Assembly: GCF_041296385.1 (NCBI RefSeq)
Contig: NW_027184085.1
Location: forward strand, 54,961,109-55,025,108
Direction: 5' to 3'
From: Aphelocoma coerulescens
Taxonomy: Eukaryota; Chordata; Aves; Passeriformes; Corvidae
DNA length: 64,000 bases
Every line of letters starts with the position of its first letter. Positions within the stretch are counted from its first letter, which is position 1. The notes under the pieces are model-generated. The model had not been told where the DNA came from, ran no database searches, and saw nothing but the letters and a program-made list of their open reading frames with translations. Shown here one piece after another: positions 43,801-55,691 of this stretch. A program made the translations under genes and the position numbers.

Positions 43801-45214
43801 GACCTTCTCTCTCCTGTACTCAGGCAGCTTGCTGGGGGTATGGAGTGGCTACAACACCAGGGGTTGTCCTTGGGCCTCTTGGAATTCACAGCTGTGAGTT
43901 GCACCTCAGGGACCCTCACCCCAGTGAGACATCACTCCAGAACAGTTGTCTTCACCCTGCCTGGACACATTACCGCAGTAAGTGATGGCTGTATGATGGG
44001 GACTGTTGTCCAAGCCCTTCACACCCACTCAGTGTGGCTGGTGGAGGGAGGTGCCCAATATATTGTCACTCATGACTTGCAGTGGTGAAAGTGAGAAGTT
44101 GAACACCCAAGTATGTGGGGTAGCAGATGCTACCACCAGTACACTTTCTTCATTCCCCATTCCCTCTTGCATGGGTTTTCATGGGCATAGGCCCCAGGCA
44201 GTATAGGCTGGTGGGAAAAACCAGTCTGTGGAACAGGACAAGCAGAGGCTTGGAAGTCTCCCCTCTACCCCTTATAGCATTTCACACCTAGAAAATGCAA
44301 ATGGTGAAGCTCTAAGTTATCTGTCTGAAGCTGAACAAGAGGGTAGTGGCAAAAGATCATTCTTTCTTTATAGAAAAGAATTTTTTAATCAAACTTAGAG
44401 TAACTGAAGTTATTTCTTCTCCTCTTTTTCTTTTCTTTTTGCCACTTGCTGTCAAGACATGGAGTAGAAGCATGCACAGCAGGAGATGGCACTGTGTAAG
44501 AAATAAAAAGCTAGAGCACAGGGCTTTGTTTTAAATCTGCTCAAGACAGCAGGCTTATGAATAGGTAAACCATAATTTATTAATAAATGCAGTCTGTGAG
44601 GTTTTTCCATGTTTGCTTGGTCTCATTCTGCAGACATGGGGAGGTTGCACTGAGAAGTCCTCTGACTAGAGGGTCTCCCTGTAGTCATAACAGTTTCATG
44701 ACACCTCCTCTCAACAGACTATCAGATGCTGTGAGTTGTAGGGCCCTCAAGAGACTCCACCGACCAGAAAACTCCTGGCCAAATGATGTTTGTTGTCCGC
44801 AAACAGTTGCTTGTAGGTGATTGGCTGGAATGAGGGCTAAGAAGCAACTGTTTTCCTGAGACCTGTTGTTCTGCCAGCCCCACTGCCATGTTAAAACAGC
44901 CTCATGCTAGCCTGAAGTTTATTCAACACCTTGCAGTAACTTGGCATCTACTAATGTCCTTGGCAGTAACTAAGGAAGTGAGCCACAGAGCATCCCCTGC
45001 CAAAACCTCCAGATGAGTAACCTTGAAAATGCTATTTGCTGTGACTTTCCTTGAAGCAGGGAAGAAGAAGAAGAAATTATGTATGCAATTCTCTTTTCTC
45101 CCTTTTTTCTTCTCCAGGTACCTGGTTTATTTGAAGATTCCCAGGTGGAGGAAGCAGCCTGTCTCCTCTTGGGATTTCAGTGCTGGCTGCTATCACTGCA
45201 GCTTGCTTACCCAG

Positions 45215-46536
45215 CTGCAGGATCTGAAAAACTACAGGCCTGTCAGCCTGTGCCTGGCAGGGTTATGGAGCAGATCATCTTGAGAGTGATCACACAGCAC
45301 CTACAGGACAGCTGGGCGATCAGACCCAGCCAGCAAGGATTTAGGAGGGGCAGTCCTGCCTGACCAACCTGATCTCCTTTTATGACCAGGTGACCTGCCT
45401 GGTGGATGCAGGGAAGGCTGTGGATGTGTCTGCCTGGGCTTCAGCAAAGCCTTCGACATGCTGTGTCCCACAGCATTCTCCTGGAAAAGCTGGCAGCCCA
45501 CAGCTTGGACAGGGGCATCTTTGCTGGGTTAAGAACTGGCTGGAGGGCCAGGCCCAGAGAGCAGAGGTGAGTGGTGCTGCACCCAGGTGGTGGCTGCTCA
45601 CCAGCGGCGTTCCCCAGGGATCAGTGCTGGGCCCAGCCCTGTTTAACATCTTTATCAATGATCTGGGTGAGGGGATTGAGTCCACCATCAGCAAATTTGC
45701 AGATGACACCAAGCTGGGTGGGAGCGTTGGTCTGCTGGAGGGTAGGAGAGCTCTGCAGAGGGACCTGGACAGGCTGGAGACAGGGGCCATATCCAACGAT
45801 ATGAGGATAAACAAGACCAGGTGCTGGGTCCTGCACTTTGGCCACAACAACCCCTGCAGCCCTACAGGCTGGGGACAGAGTGGCTGGACAGTGGCCAGGC
45901 AGAAAGGGACCTGTGGGCACTGACTGGCAGCAGGCTGAACATGAGCCAGCAGTGTGCTCACGTGGCCAGCAGGACCAGGGAAGTCCCTCTTCCCCTGTGC
46001 TTGGCACTGGTGAGGCTGCACCTTGAGTTCTGCATCCAGTGCTGGGCCCTCCAGTTTGGAAGGATGTTGAGATGCTGGAGTGTGTCCAGAGAAGGGCAGC
46101 AAGGCAGTTAAAGGGGTCTGGAACACAAGTCCTATGAGGAGCAGCTCAGGGAGCTGGGGTTGTTTAGCCTGGAGAAAAGGAGACTCAGGGGAGACCTTAT
46201 CACTCCCTACAACTGCCTGAAAGGAGGGTGCAGCCAGGTGGGGGTCGGTCTCTTCTCCTGGGTAACCAGTGACAGGATGAGAGGACACAGTCTTAAACTG
46301 TGCCAGGGGAGGTTTAGGCTGGACAGTAGAAAAAAAATCTATATAGAAAGAGTGGTTAGTCATTGGAGTGAACTGCCCAGGGAGGTGGTGGAGTCACTGT
46401 CCCTGGAGGTGTTTAAGAAAAGACTGGATGTGGCACTCAGTGTCATGGTGTAGTTGACAGGGCGGTGCTAGGTCAGAGGTGGGACTTGACAATCTCAAAC
46501 ATCTTTTCCAATCTAGTTGGTTCTGTGATTCTGTCA
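45215..46536 (+). mobile_element. CR1 LINE with decayed reverse-transcriptase region
   Basis: This is the longest CR1 copy in the window. It starts within the RT domain: the NYRPVSL-type motif is at about 45228-45248, followed by QGFRRG near 45333. After frame changes comes the stretch with [20 protein letters not shown] at about 45602-45661, and then FADDTKL at about 45696-45716 as the catalytic-site motif. At least two frameshifts (between about 45250 and 45420) separate these motifs. The 3' part continues through the usual UTR blocks to 'GTTCTGTGATTCTGTCA' at about 46520-46536. The copy is a pseudogene and cannot make RT. The 5' boundary is approximate. Confidence 0.88.
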
Positions 46537-49500
46537 CTAGCCCGGCTCCTGGAGAGCAGAGTGGGATTGGATGACCTACAGAGGAGAAATGTAAGGCAAC
46601 TTTTCCCAAATTCCTTTAGTCTCTGAAATTACACAAAAAGAAAATCCTGACTTGTCCTTACCTTTCACTTTCTATTCTCAGTGCCTCCCTTGACATTCAA
46701 CTTCCACCTGAGGCAGAGAGAAATGATGAAAACAAGTAATACTGCCAGCATTACAGTGTAGGACAGAGACATATCTGTGAATAGGACAACTCTGTTCAAC
46801 TAAAAAGGGAAATTTTTTTTGAATTTCAATTCTATCAGCAAAATGATGCCACCAAAATAGGTCACCAGCCCTTACTTGTGCATCTCTCTGTAGCTGTTAT
46901 GAGAATTGTGTGTATCTGAGGACTTGTGTTATCCACCCCATTTGAAACATTTTGTGGCATTGAGTTTCATTGTTCCTGACAACTTTAATGCTGATACAGA
47001 GAAGGCTCTTGCCCCTCCAGCCCCTTGAAACTGGCTTGGCTATTCATTCTGCCAAGACAAAGAGGAAAAAGTGTACATTTTTAGGCTTTGGATTTTAAAA
47101 CTAAAGCTTGGTTCCTGTAGGTTCTGGCATTTCTCTCTCTTTTCAGACAACTCAGACTGCGGCACGAAAGTTGCTTTTAGTGGTATTTATTTCTATTCTT
47201 GTGCCTTCTGATCATTCTCCACATATAGTACATATCTGAAATGATATTCCCTTAAAAAATCCAAAAAAAAATTACTGTTGAGGTTTGGGTTAGTACACTG
47301 GATTTTGCTTCAGAAGTGAAATTGTAAAGAAAATAACTAAGTTGTCTGAAGCCCAAAAGACAAAAGCTGTAGAAAGGTGGAAATAAATGAGTGCTCCAGA
47401 ATGTAACTGCGGCCAGAATCTGAATATTTCTTTTTTACTACTGCTGTGATCACAGTGTGACCTTTGCTTTTCTTTCCCCCACATATGACCAGAAGATATC
47501 TTAATACCTACTTTTTAAAAACCGTTTTGTTACCAGATCCTTTAGACCGTTCTCAGTTTTGTCTCCTATCCTTAAACTCCTAAAAGAAAGGCTATGGGAT
47601 TGGCATTGGATTTGCAATGCCAAAGAAGTTTTGAGGAGTCCACTCCAGTCTACAAGGGCAGCTTTTGTTAATGACAAGCTTTCAGCTAAGGTTAAATAGC
47701 TAGGAAAATTATGACATCATTACTTTCTTCCTCAGCGGAGGGGCTGCCCAGAGAGGTACACACAAGTTGTCTGCATCAAGGCTGTAATTTAACAGTGGGC
47801 ATTTAAACCAGTCCACCTCGATTCCAGAACATTATAGAAGTATAAGAGCTAGAATTTTGATTTCATGTCTGTGATGAAGAGGAGTTAAATCCATCCATTC
47901 AAATAAGGAGCCTTAACAGTACTTTGAAAGAGTGAGTCAGATCAGAGTCAGGTCTATTTATCATAATCCATCTTTCTGAAATCCTCCAGAGACTCCTGTC
48001 ATGTAGCAATTGAGCCTGCTAGCCAGTGGTGCCAGCCCTAAAAAGAACCCAAAAAGTAAATCAACCAAAAAACCAAATCAAATGATGTATTTTTAGACAA
48101 TAGCCCATTTCTGGTCCTCTGACCTGACAAAAACTGGAAACCTTCCACACAGAAATAATCTCCTGGCCTTTCGGCCTCTACTTCAGAGAGAGGAAGAGTC
48201 ACAAAGAGGAGACAAAAATAACTGGCTACTTTCTGGACACAGGCTGAAAGTTTGATGTGAATTTTTGGATCAGTCTACACTATGTCCAGATTAGTACATA
48301 CAACTTCTTTGTTATCTAGGGAATTCATTAAGCTTTTAACAGCCAGAGGCAGCCAAAAAAGTGCCAAAGCTTTGCCTTGAACAGAGGTATGTATTATGTT
48401 AAGATCCTGCATTTCATATGTGAAAATGATTTCTTCCAAGGATCATTAGGGCTGTTCTTTTTCTGTGGTCACACTTCCAGCGCTACAGTCACAGGCACAC
48501 AAGCACACTGCCATGCCCCTTTCATGGGAAAGGTATCCCCCCACTGGTTCCTTGCTCTGGGTCACGGCAAGAAGGTAGTATTCCCTCTAGTGCTTTTCGA
48601 AGACTAGTACTACAGACAGCAGATGCTGAAAAAACCTTTATCAGAATTCCTGAGGAAAATGCAAGTTCCACTGACTTCCTATTCATGTCACTCTAATGGT
48701 ATTATTTTATGCTTTAATGCTGTAAGGTACAACCTGGAGAACTGTTTTACATTGTATTGCATACCACATACAAGCCTCACTCAAGATGACATTACCATTA
48801 AGCTGGTATCTCTGGTGTGAAGCTAATTAGTAAATCATCTTTATATTTTGCACCTCTAATGTACAGGGGCCTTGTTTGGTAAGTAGCTTTCAGAAGAGAC
48901 AGTATTCATTAAACCTAGTAGTTAGAAGTTCCTAGGATAAAATTTAATGCTGATTTAAAGCAGTCTTAATGACTGACATTGTCTTCCTCTGATTTTAGTG
49001 AAAAATGATTCTAAATCCTTCTAGACTGCTTTGAAATTCCCTGTCAACGTGTCTACATTTTAAGCTTCTGCATGTATTCCAAGTTTGAAATCTGGAAGAG
49101 AATACAAGACATAATTGTTTCAAAACTAAGCAGTCACCCAACCTTTTAAATAAAGATATTTGGGAAGATGTTGAATGCTTTAACTTTGAAAACTTCCAGT
49201 TATATCTTAATTTAGTACTTAAACAGGCTTTTCATCTTTCTCCAACTTTCTCTGCTTTATGTCTCCTGTATTGGAGAATAACATGTGGAGCAAGGCTGTG
49301 GGTATCGTCAGCTTCATGATAAACCCAGACCTCTCCCAAAAGGTCTGAAGTGTTCTCATGTAGTTAGGTTAGTTACTGCTAGGTGTGTCAGGAATGAAAA
49401 CAAAAAGGCTCTCTATGAGGCTGGAACTGATTTACAACAGGCACGTACCCTGAGAGAGCCTATTGTACCTCTTTGCTCTATGTACTTGTTCATCATACAT

Positions 49501-52500
49501 TAAAATAATAGTAACCACATAGCAGGGCTGCCTGCACAAATGGAGAAGAAGGCAGCATGTTAGGTTGTTAATTTAACAATATAAGACTATTTTTTCTTGA
49601 ATTATTCTTGTGCAGAACTAGAACCTTGCGGATTTCCTCTAGGAGGTTTGAATCAATTAGTGAAGTGAAAAAATCCCTCAGCTGACGCTTGCCTCTGTCA
49701 CAGACCACTCTTCACATCACTAGTCTAAAACTCTGTCATAAGGATGGTGGAGAACCCTTGCTTTCCTTATTAAATTGTAAAGAGACAAACAGCTACAACT
49801 AATGAAAAAAATGCATCTCTTTGTCATGATGTTACCCAACATAATTTTCTACTCTTCGCCCACAGAAAAGAAAAATCATCTCCCTTTTTCTATATTTTTC
49901 CTTGATTTCTTTAGATGGCAAATTTATTTGGTCTTCTAATTTTATGGGAAAAACAACATTTGCAGCTTGGGCACCCAATGAAGCTATGCAGAGAGCGGCT
50001 GCATGAGATCTAGTCAGACAAATTAATTTTCTCCACATTTTCACTGTTCCTGCAGTGGAAAAATAGACTTTTTAAAGAATGATAAGTATATTTTTAAAAA
50101 ATATACTTTTTAAAGACTGATAAAATACTTCCAGTTGAGAGTTGTCAAAAGACAAAGGTGTTTCTTGATTCTAGTGCCAGACAGTCGCATGGTGTTTATA
50201 GCTGTTTCAGTGTACTTCACGTTACGTAAACCTACGCACACACGTCCACAGAAGATGTCAATTTTGATGTGTGATGGCAGTGAGGTGACAAGAGCCCTGG
50301 ACATGTCTGTTTCAAGCAACATATTCAATAGATCTTTTACTTGACATTTTATTAATTGCTAAACCACAATTCAACTATACCGAATGCACGTATCTCCTTG
50401 TTGACGTGAGAGTCCCATTTAAGGATGATGGCACTTTTCAGAAAACAGGGACCATATGGAAGAAGGGACATTTAAAGTTGTATTTTGAGTTTTCACATTT
50501 CAAATATGTCTAGGAATTTCACCATTTCTCTTCCAACACCCCTCCCCGCACCATCCCCTGCCCCCCCCGCCAAATCTGTGAGTCAGTAACACTACTTGTA
50601 AAACAAGCTCTAACCTAAACAAGTTAAATGAATTTATTGAGTAGAGTAGCTCAATAAGCAGACATCTCATAGATGTCATTACTGGTCAAGCCCTGACAAG
50701 TTTCAAATCACCCTTCCATGAAGGTGTTTCTCTGTCTTCCTGTCTTTGCATCTTGTTCTTTTAATATGAACTCTGTTGTACTGGGACTGCTGCCTGTGTG
50801 GCTGCTGAGGAAGGATGATTAGTTAAAGGATGATTAGTTAAATTTCATAATACATAAAAACTTACAAATTATGTGATGCATTTTTATTTTTGGTTGAAAA
50901 AAGTATTTGAAATCCTTCTTACTAATACCTTCAAAATAATAAAGATTTGCCTGGGAGTTCACAATCACAGCATGATGAGCAACTCCGGATTTGATTTCCC
51001 TTTCAAAACACACTGGTTTTAAACCACATTGCATTTGTTATTAGCGTAAGCTTCTAGTCCTCTGCTGACTGATTGGTAGTTAGTTCTGACTCTCAGCAGT
51101 ATTACAGCAAGGAGTTCCACAAATCAGCACCCCAAAATATGCTTCTTTGTTAATAGCCATTTTTTTCTCATTTTCACTACAGCTGTTATCCAGCTATCAG
51201 AGTTTGGATTTAGTATTCTAGGCTGCCCGTCTCATCTCACGATGAAAGTGTACCAGCTGTGAAATTTTGTAGTAAGAAACATTCCTACAATCCATCTGAG
51301 CACAGTTTTCCCAAATAGCACAGAAAACTCACTGCTGCAGAAACAAAGGGTAGCTTACAGTCTTCTGGAGTGAGGCAGAGAGGAAAAAAGGAACTTTCTT
51401 GATATTTTGAAGAGAAAGAGTGCACAAAAAGGAGTTAATAATATAAAAATGGCAGGAAAAATGGAGGCTGCCTTTAGATTGGAGATCTGGCGTGCATTGT
51501 GAAATTAAAATGATGATTCAGGGCAAGCAGTGCTAGTATTTTAGTCTGTTGCTTTTATGTTAGAAGTTCCACAGTAAGTATTAGCTTGTGTTTTGTTTGC
51601 CTCGAGTGAACTGCAATTTCAGCTGCTACAATGCCAGAGAGTCAAATGCAGCATTGCTGCAAGTAGGGAACTGGAAAACCTGTCAGCAGTGCCCACATCA
51701 GATACGACTGTAAGTAAAAATTGGTTCAATAGTCCTTAAAAGGTGGGTTTAAAAAAACCCCCAAAACTATAAAAAGTTAGTTTGGTTTGGAGATCAGCAA
51801 ATGCAGCTCAGATTTTTATGTGAATGTGCCCATCAGTATATGGAGCTCAACATACAACATAGTTCTTTTTTCTGTTTCTGTAAAGTCTAACTCTGGGCAA
51901 CTTAAGGTCCATGGATACTGGGGTTATTGCTGTTTTAATGCTTAATAAGTTGTGATCTTTTGGCTCTAGATAGAGCACTGTGTCGTGACAAATCCTGGCT
52001 ACTGACTGGTAGGTAGGTCTTGGTACCTTTTGCCCTCAAAGCAGGTTACAATTCTGTTTCAGAGCTGTTGAACAGATTAACTTCAAATGGTAGCCCCACT
52101 GAAGTCACACAACCCTATCTCTGTGCATCCCCTTTTGCATGATTTGCCCCAGACAGCCTGGATTTACTCAACTATTGAGTCTATGTAGTAGAAGTTTCTA
52201 CCATTGGTAGGTTTTTGAAATGTGGAAGGTGTTCTTGGACATGGAGAGAGCTTAAGGAGTGGGGTTTTGCCTGCAGGAAATGGGATAGCCTTCTGACAGG
52301 GGACTGGGCTGCAGGAGGTCAAAGGTCTGTTCTTGGCTGGTTTGCCCCCTCTGTCACCCCCTCATTGGGCTGCTTTTCCCTGCAACTCCTAACACTTACA
52401 AAGGCCAGTGAAGTTTCTGCCAACATGCAGCCTGGCCAAGCTGCAATGGGAATGTTGATTGGAACTGCAGGAGAGGGTGAGAGTACTCCTGAATTGCTAC

Positions 52501-52914
52501 AAGTATCTGTTTCCCATGGCTTATAACTCAACCAGAGGATATTTTAAGTCAAAGCAAAGCATACTCGGCTTTCAGTGGTTAGCATTCCCCATTTCAGTAC
52601 TTTAGCCTAATCTGCTGATGTTTCAGAGCTGCTAAAATAAGACACAGACACACTGAGAATAGAAAAAACGAAATGTTTCTGCTGCCCTGATATAGAGTTG
52701 CTGCTACCATTGCAACTGCATAGCGGGAATGAACTGAGAGCAAGTTTTAACTCATGGATCTCAGCTTCACCAGCAAAACAGATTTCTCCCAAAAGCAGCA
52801 GATCCCATGCCTTACCACTGAAGAATGTGTGTAAGTGGTAGACCACCAATCTTCCCAGGGCACCACAGCTGTAACCAATGTCTGTGTAAAACACAAAAGA
52901 GTATCAATGCATTC
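46537..52914. other. Host intergenic sequence, no gene recognised
   Basis: AT-rich unique DNA up to the retroviral insertion. Two minor local duplications are visible: a 19-bp direct repeat with one mismatch (50067-50085 and 50105-50123), and a perfect 15-bp tandem duplication at 50813-50842 (unit GGATGATTAGTTAAA). No exon, RNA gene or known repeat family is supported. Confidence 0.55.
50067..50123. repeat. Partial 38-bp tandem duplication
   Basis: A 19-bp word (ACTTTTTAAAGAATGATAA) recurs 38 bp downstream with one substitution, separated by an AT-rich near-palindrome (TATATTTTTAAAAAATAT). It reads as a small local duplication of no evident function. Confidence 0.7.
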
Positions 52915-52919
52915 AAAGT
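52915..52919. repeat. Target-site duplication, left copy (AAAGT)
   Basis: AAAGT lies immediately outside the left LTR, and the same five bases lie immediately outside the right LTR at 63628-63632. A perfect 5-bp duplication is the footprint of a retroviral integrase and shows that the two LTRs belong to one insertion event. Confidence 0.93.
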
Positions 52920-53682
52920 TGTGAGGAATGAGACAACTCTTTGTAGAAATTAAAACAATTTATTAAAACAGAAAAAAATTGAAAAATTGCAAAAAAAAAA
53001 AAAACTAACAAAATATAAAAATTTGGGATCCAGATGGCTCGAGAGATATGCCCCAGGAGCGCAGGGATTCAGGAACTTTAGGCTTAAGACAGCTCTGAAC
53101 CTCAGGTAGAGAAAAAAAATAAACTTGCAGTTTAGGCTGGTCAAAAAGAAATCTATTTCTAAAAAGCCCCTAGAAAGGGGTAGGCTTCTCCAGCACTGCC
53201 TTAGCAAGCTGGAGAGGAAGGGAAAATGAGAGTGGGCGTGTCTTTTGGATTCCTTTTATAGCTTTTGCTCCGCCCACAGTCCGCCCACAGCCCACCCACA
53301 GTCCACCCCCCTGGTTCAAGGCGGTTGGTGTTTTCCCCTTGACAGACCACCTCTGTCCACCAATGGCTCCTCCTGGTCAGAGGGGTGATATTAGTTGAGA
53401 TAAGGGTCATGTGCTTATGGGGGGCTGGGCTGTTTGTTGCAACTGGGGTTTTTTTAAAATCTGCCTTGAAACCAAGATACAAGTAAAACAAAAAAATACA
53501 TTCCACACATCTTAAAACACTTGTAAAGGTATACAGTAAACACAGGAAGACCATAAAAGCTTGATTATTGTACCTGGACTGATGGATTGATTTTAACATT
53601 CAATTTAAAAATATTAAGCTCAAATTAATTAAGGCACTTAATATGCAAAGACCAAGCACAAATAGGGATTTCATGTATGACA
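52920..53682 (-). repeat. 3' LTR of the provirus
   Basis: This 763-bp copy repeats 62865-63627 at a constant offset of 9945 bp, with no difference that I could find, including identical homopolymer lengths (for example the A14 run). In retroviral orientation it begins TGTCATAC and ends CTCACA. It carries TATAAAAGG (53260-53252) with GC/CACCC boxes upstream, and AATAAA (52964-52959) near its end. It would supply the polyadenylation site for all proviral transcripts. If the TATA box and AATAAA are used, R would be about 285 nt and U5 only about 20 nt, which is inference. Confidence 0.96.
52959..52964 (-). terminator. Poly(A) signal AATAAA in the 3' LTR
   Basis: AATAAA on the minus strand sits about 40 bp before the end of the LTR and is followed by a moderately GU-rich stretch (GAGUUGUCUC). 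It is the likely cleavage and polyadenylation signal for the retroviral RNAs. The identical hexamer in the 5' LTR (62904-62909) must be bypassed. Confidence 0.7.
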
Positions 53683-53726
53683 AGTCCCCCCTTTTTCTCT
53701 TATGCTCACATCTTTGGTCTTTGCAT
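53683..53726 (-). other. env-LTR spacer with the polypurine tract
   Basis: The 44 bp between the env stop and the 3' LTR contain the polypurine tract listed separately and no further gene. Confidence 0.8.
53686..53701 (-). promoter_or_regulatory. Polypurine tract (plus-strand DNA primer)
   Basis: On the minus strand the sequence reads AAGAGAAAAAGGGGGG, an uninterrupted 16-nt purine run ending three bases (ACT) before the LTR. This is the expected position and composition for the RNase H-resistant primer of plus-strand synthesis. Confidence 0.9.
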
Positions 53727-55691
53727 TTAAGTGGAGGTGGATAACTCTTCAGGGATAGATTCAAGCTCTTTAAAACTGTCCCACACTTGCTGGGCAATTT
53801 TTCTCTCCTTTCTAGTTTTCTTATTGTTACTATTATTGATATGCATAATCTTTTGAGCGAATGGTGGACGCTGCTGTTGTCCTTGAAGATCCTGGATCAG
53901 TGGCATGCTTTGGACGACAGTGGTGATTAGACGGATGAAACAAGGGATTAAACAAGGGAGAAAAATAAGTCCTGTAAGGGAAAGTCCAACAATAATTAAA
54001 GCTTTCTTCCACCATTGTCCTTGGAAAATATTTTCCCACCATTCAGAAGTGATCAAGGGCTGCCATTTCTGCACTGGAACATGGGCTAGTTTCCTGATGT
54101 TTTGGGTAATCTTGGTGATGGCTTCGCCGTGATCATCAATATGGATGCAGCAGTCTGAGGTGTTAAACTTGCCGCATACTCCACCTTCTTCAGCTAGTAA
54201 ATAGTCCAATGCCAGCCTATTTTGGTACACGGCTGCTCGAGTTTGCCCTTGCTGTGTGTTAAGTAGTTCAAGAGCAAGAGAGGTCTCATTAGTGATTACC
54301 TCAATTAGTGCTTGCAGTCTGATGATCCGGTTTAGCATGTAGATGGGAGTTCGGTACCCCCAGCTCCCATCCTGTGCCCATGTTGCAGGTCCATAAGTCT
54401 CTAGGATCCTCTCAGGTGGCCACTCTTCTTCTCCCCATCTCTGGGTCCCTCCTATTACATGTCTCTTAGTACGGAAAAGTTCATCATAAAGGGAGATTCC
54501 AAGGTGGGCTCCAGCGTTTTCAGCAAGTAGGAAGAAGTTTGGTTGAATGGCTCCAAGAGTGCAGCTCCCTTTCCAGCGAGGTGGTAAGTTGGAATAAGCT
54601 CGGTTACCACAGATCCAGTAGAGGTCTTGTGGTGCTTCCCAGAAGTGGGGTTGTATACTTGCTGCTGTAATCCAGTACTTGGAAATTTGTGGCAGGACAG
54701 AATATGGATTTCCTTGATCCCAGCACTGCCAGAGTTTTTTAACAGGATTCAAAATGCAATTTTTGTTTTTAACCTTTTCTGCAGACCAGAATACATCTGG
54801 TTCTTGAGGTATCCACCAATGTTTTTGCCCATCAGTTACCAGGTACCTTTTGCATATTGTCTCACCAACTTCTTTTAAAAATTTTCTTCCTTTCCTCCAG
54901 ATGCATTCTTCTCCAATAACAGTATTGCTTAGCAGCCAGGTTTCATTGTCATGTCTGGTTGTGGGGGAGAGATTACTCAGTCGGAGTAAATCGGGGGGTC
55001 CAAGACTGACTCCCCGCCAAGGCCAACTCTCCGATTCTAAAGTTCCTCCGCACACCCAGCAATTTGTTAAATTTAGCTGTTGTCCAATCCTTTCTGCCAG
55101 GTCAATAAACAAGTTTTTCCTTGACATCAAAGGATTGTTTTCTTTTTGTTTTTCCTTTTCTTCTATGACCACCTCTTGGATCAGGTCAGTGTCATAGGTT
55201 TTTCTTTTTAACAAATCTTCTGTCTTGGTTATGTATCTAAAATTGAAACAGAGCCAATCGTCTTGGGAGGGGCACTCTCCCTTCTGCTTATGTATTTGGG
55301 TGCCAATGTTTTTGCCAATCCAGTACTTGTGACCTTTTTCTGAGCAGATACTCAACCTTGTTATGTTGTAACAAGATGGATTAACATAAGTATGTGCTCG
55401 GAAAAAGTGTCGAATTTGAAATGAGCCTCTTTCTGCCTGGTACACAGTCTTGTAACATCTGTTACAGCGGCTGTCGGCTGCTTGTGTAAAGGGAGGCCAG
55501 AGGACCCAGAGACAGATGACACTCAGTAGCAGGATGTTGCTCACTTTCCCCTTTAGGCATACCCGAGAGGAGCTGTCAGCATTTGGGTTGCCTCTGCTGG
55601 TGGGGGTTGTCATCTTTGCTTCTTTCGTCCTTTCTTTAGGCATCTCACCTTCAGATGGTTCTTCAGTGACCTCAGGCTTCTGGAAACTCAT
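53727..55691 (-). CDS. env: Envelope glycoprotein (Env), full-length open frame
   Basis: This is a 654-residue retroviral envelope precursor. The ATG at 55691 is chosen because it is the first AUG after the predicted env splice acceptor and has A at -3. The N-terminus is a long hydrophilic leader (about 1-49) before a hydrophobic signal segment (about 50-67). SU carries the CWVC disulfide-exchange motif at 211-214. A furin-type site RTKR lies at 407-410. TM has an ISD-like segment (about 489-505), then C506 and C514-C515, i.e. CX7CC rather than the more usual CX6CC. The membrane anchor is about 564-593, followed by a tail of about 60 residues. Sequons occur at N109, N207, N249, N468 and N510. 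The region directly after RTKR is hydrophilic, so no ordinary N-terminal fusion peptide is visible. No stop or frameshift interrupts the frame. Function would be receptor binding and membrane fusion, but activity is unproven. Confidence 0.93.
   Translation of the reverse strand: MSFQKPEVTEEPSEGEMPKERTKEAKMTTPTSRGNPNADSSSRVCLKGKVSNILLLSVICLWVLWPPFTQAADSRCNRCYKTVYQAERGSFQIRHFFRAHTYVNPSCYNITRLSICSEKGHKYWIGKNIGTQIHKQKGECPSQDDWLCFNFRYITKTEDLLKRKTYDTDLIQEVVIEEKEKQKENNPLMSRKNLFIDLAERIGQQLNLTNCWVCGGTLESESWPWRGVSLGPPDLLRLSNLSPTTRHDNETWLLSNTVIGEECIWRKGRKFLKEVGETICKRYLVTDGQKHWWIPQEPDVFWSAEKVKNKNCILNPVKKLWQCWDQGNPYSVLPQISKYWITAASIQPHFWEAPQDLYWICGNRAYSNLPPRWKGSCTLGAIQPNFFLLAENAGAHLGISLYDELFRTKRHVIGGTQRWGEEEWPPERILETYGPATWAQDGSWGYRTPIYMLNRIIRLQALIEVITNETSLALELLNTQQGQTRAAVYQNRLALDYLLAEEGGVCGKFNTSDCCIHIDDHGEAITKITQNIRKLAHVPVQKWQPLITSEWWENIFQGQWWKKALIIVGLSLTGLIFLPCLIPCFIRLITTVVQSMPLIQDLQGQQQRPPFAQKIMHINNSNNKKTRKERKIAQQVWDSFKELESIPEELSTST

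Larger units (their letters stand above)
24709..45214. other. Host non-coding sequence with two blocks of interest
   Basis: Mainly AT-rich unique DNA without recognisable exons. Within it lie a short dinucleotide-rich tract (29261-29300), a motif-rich possible conserved element (31180-31470), a GATA-motif cluster (33655-33727) and a GC/CpG-rich block (39350-40850), listed separately. The longer chance frames (for example 38169-38774, 41446-41967, 43651-44088) show no domain, and similar-length frames occur on the opposite strand. Confidence 0.5.

Noticed and set aside
43651..44088. 145-codon open frame
   Set aside because: No domain or signal is visible and another frame of similar length overlaps it, so it is consistent with chance.
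45380..46363. 327-codon open frame on the minus strand
   Set aside because: It lies antisense to the CR1 copy. Its openness follows from the GC-rich CR1 sequence, and it has no domain of its own.
50813..50842. Perfect 15-bp tandem duplication
   Set aside because: It is real, but too small and isolated to suggest a function; replication slippage is sufficient.
52920..53682. A solo LTR or two independent LTR insertions
   Set aside because: Both LTRs share orientation, appear identical, bracket a full internal region and share a single target-site duplication.
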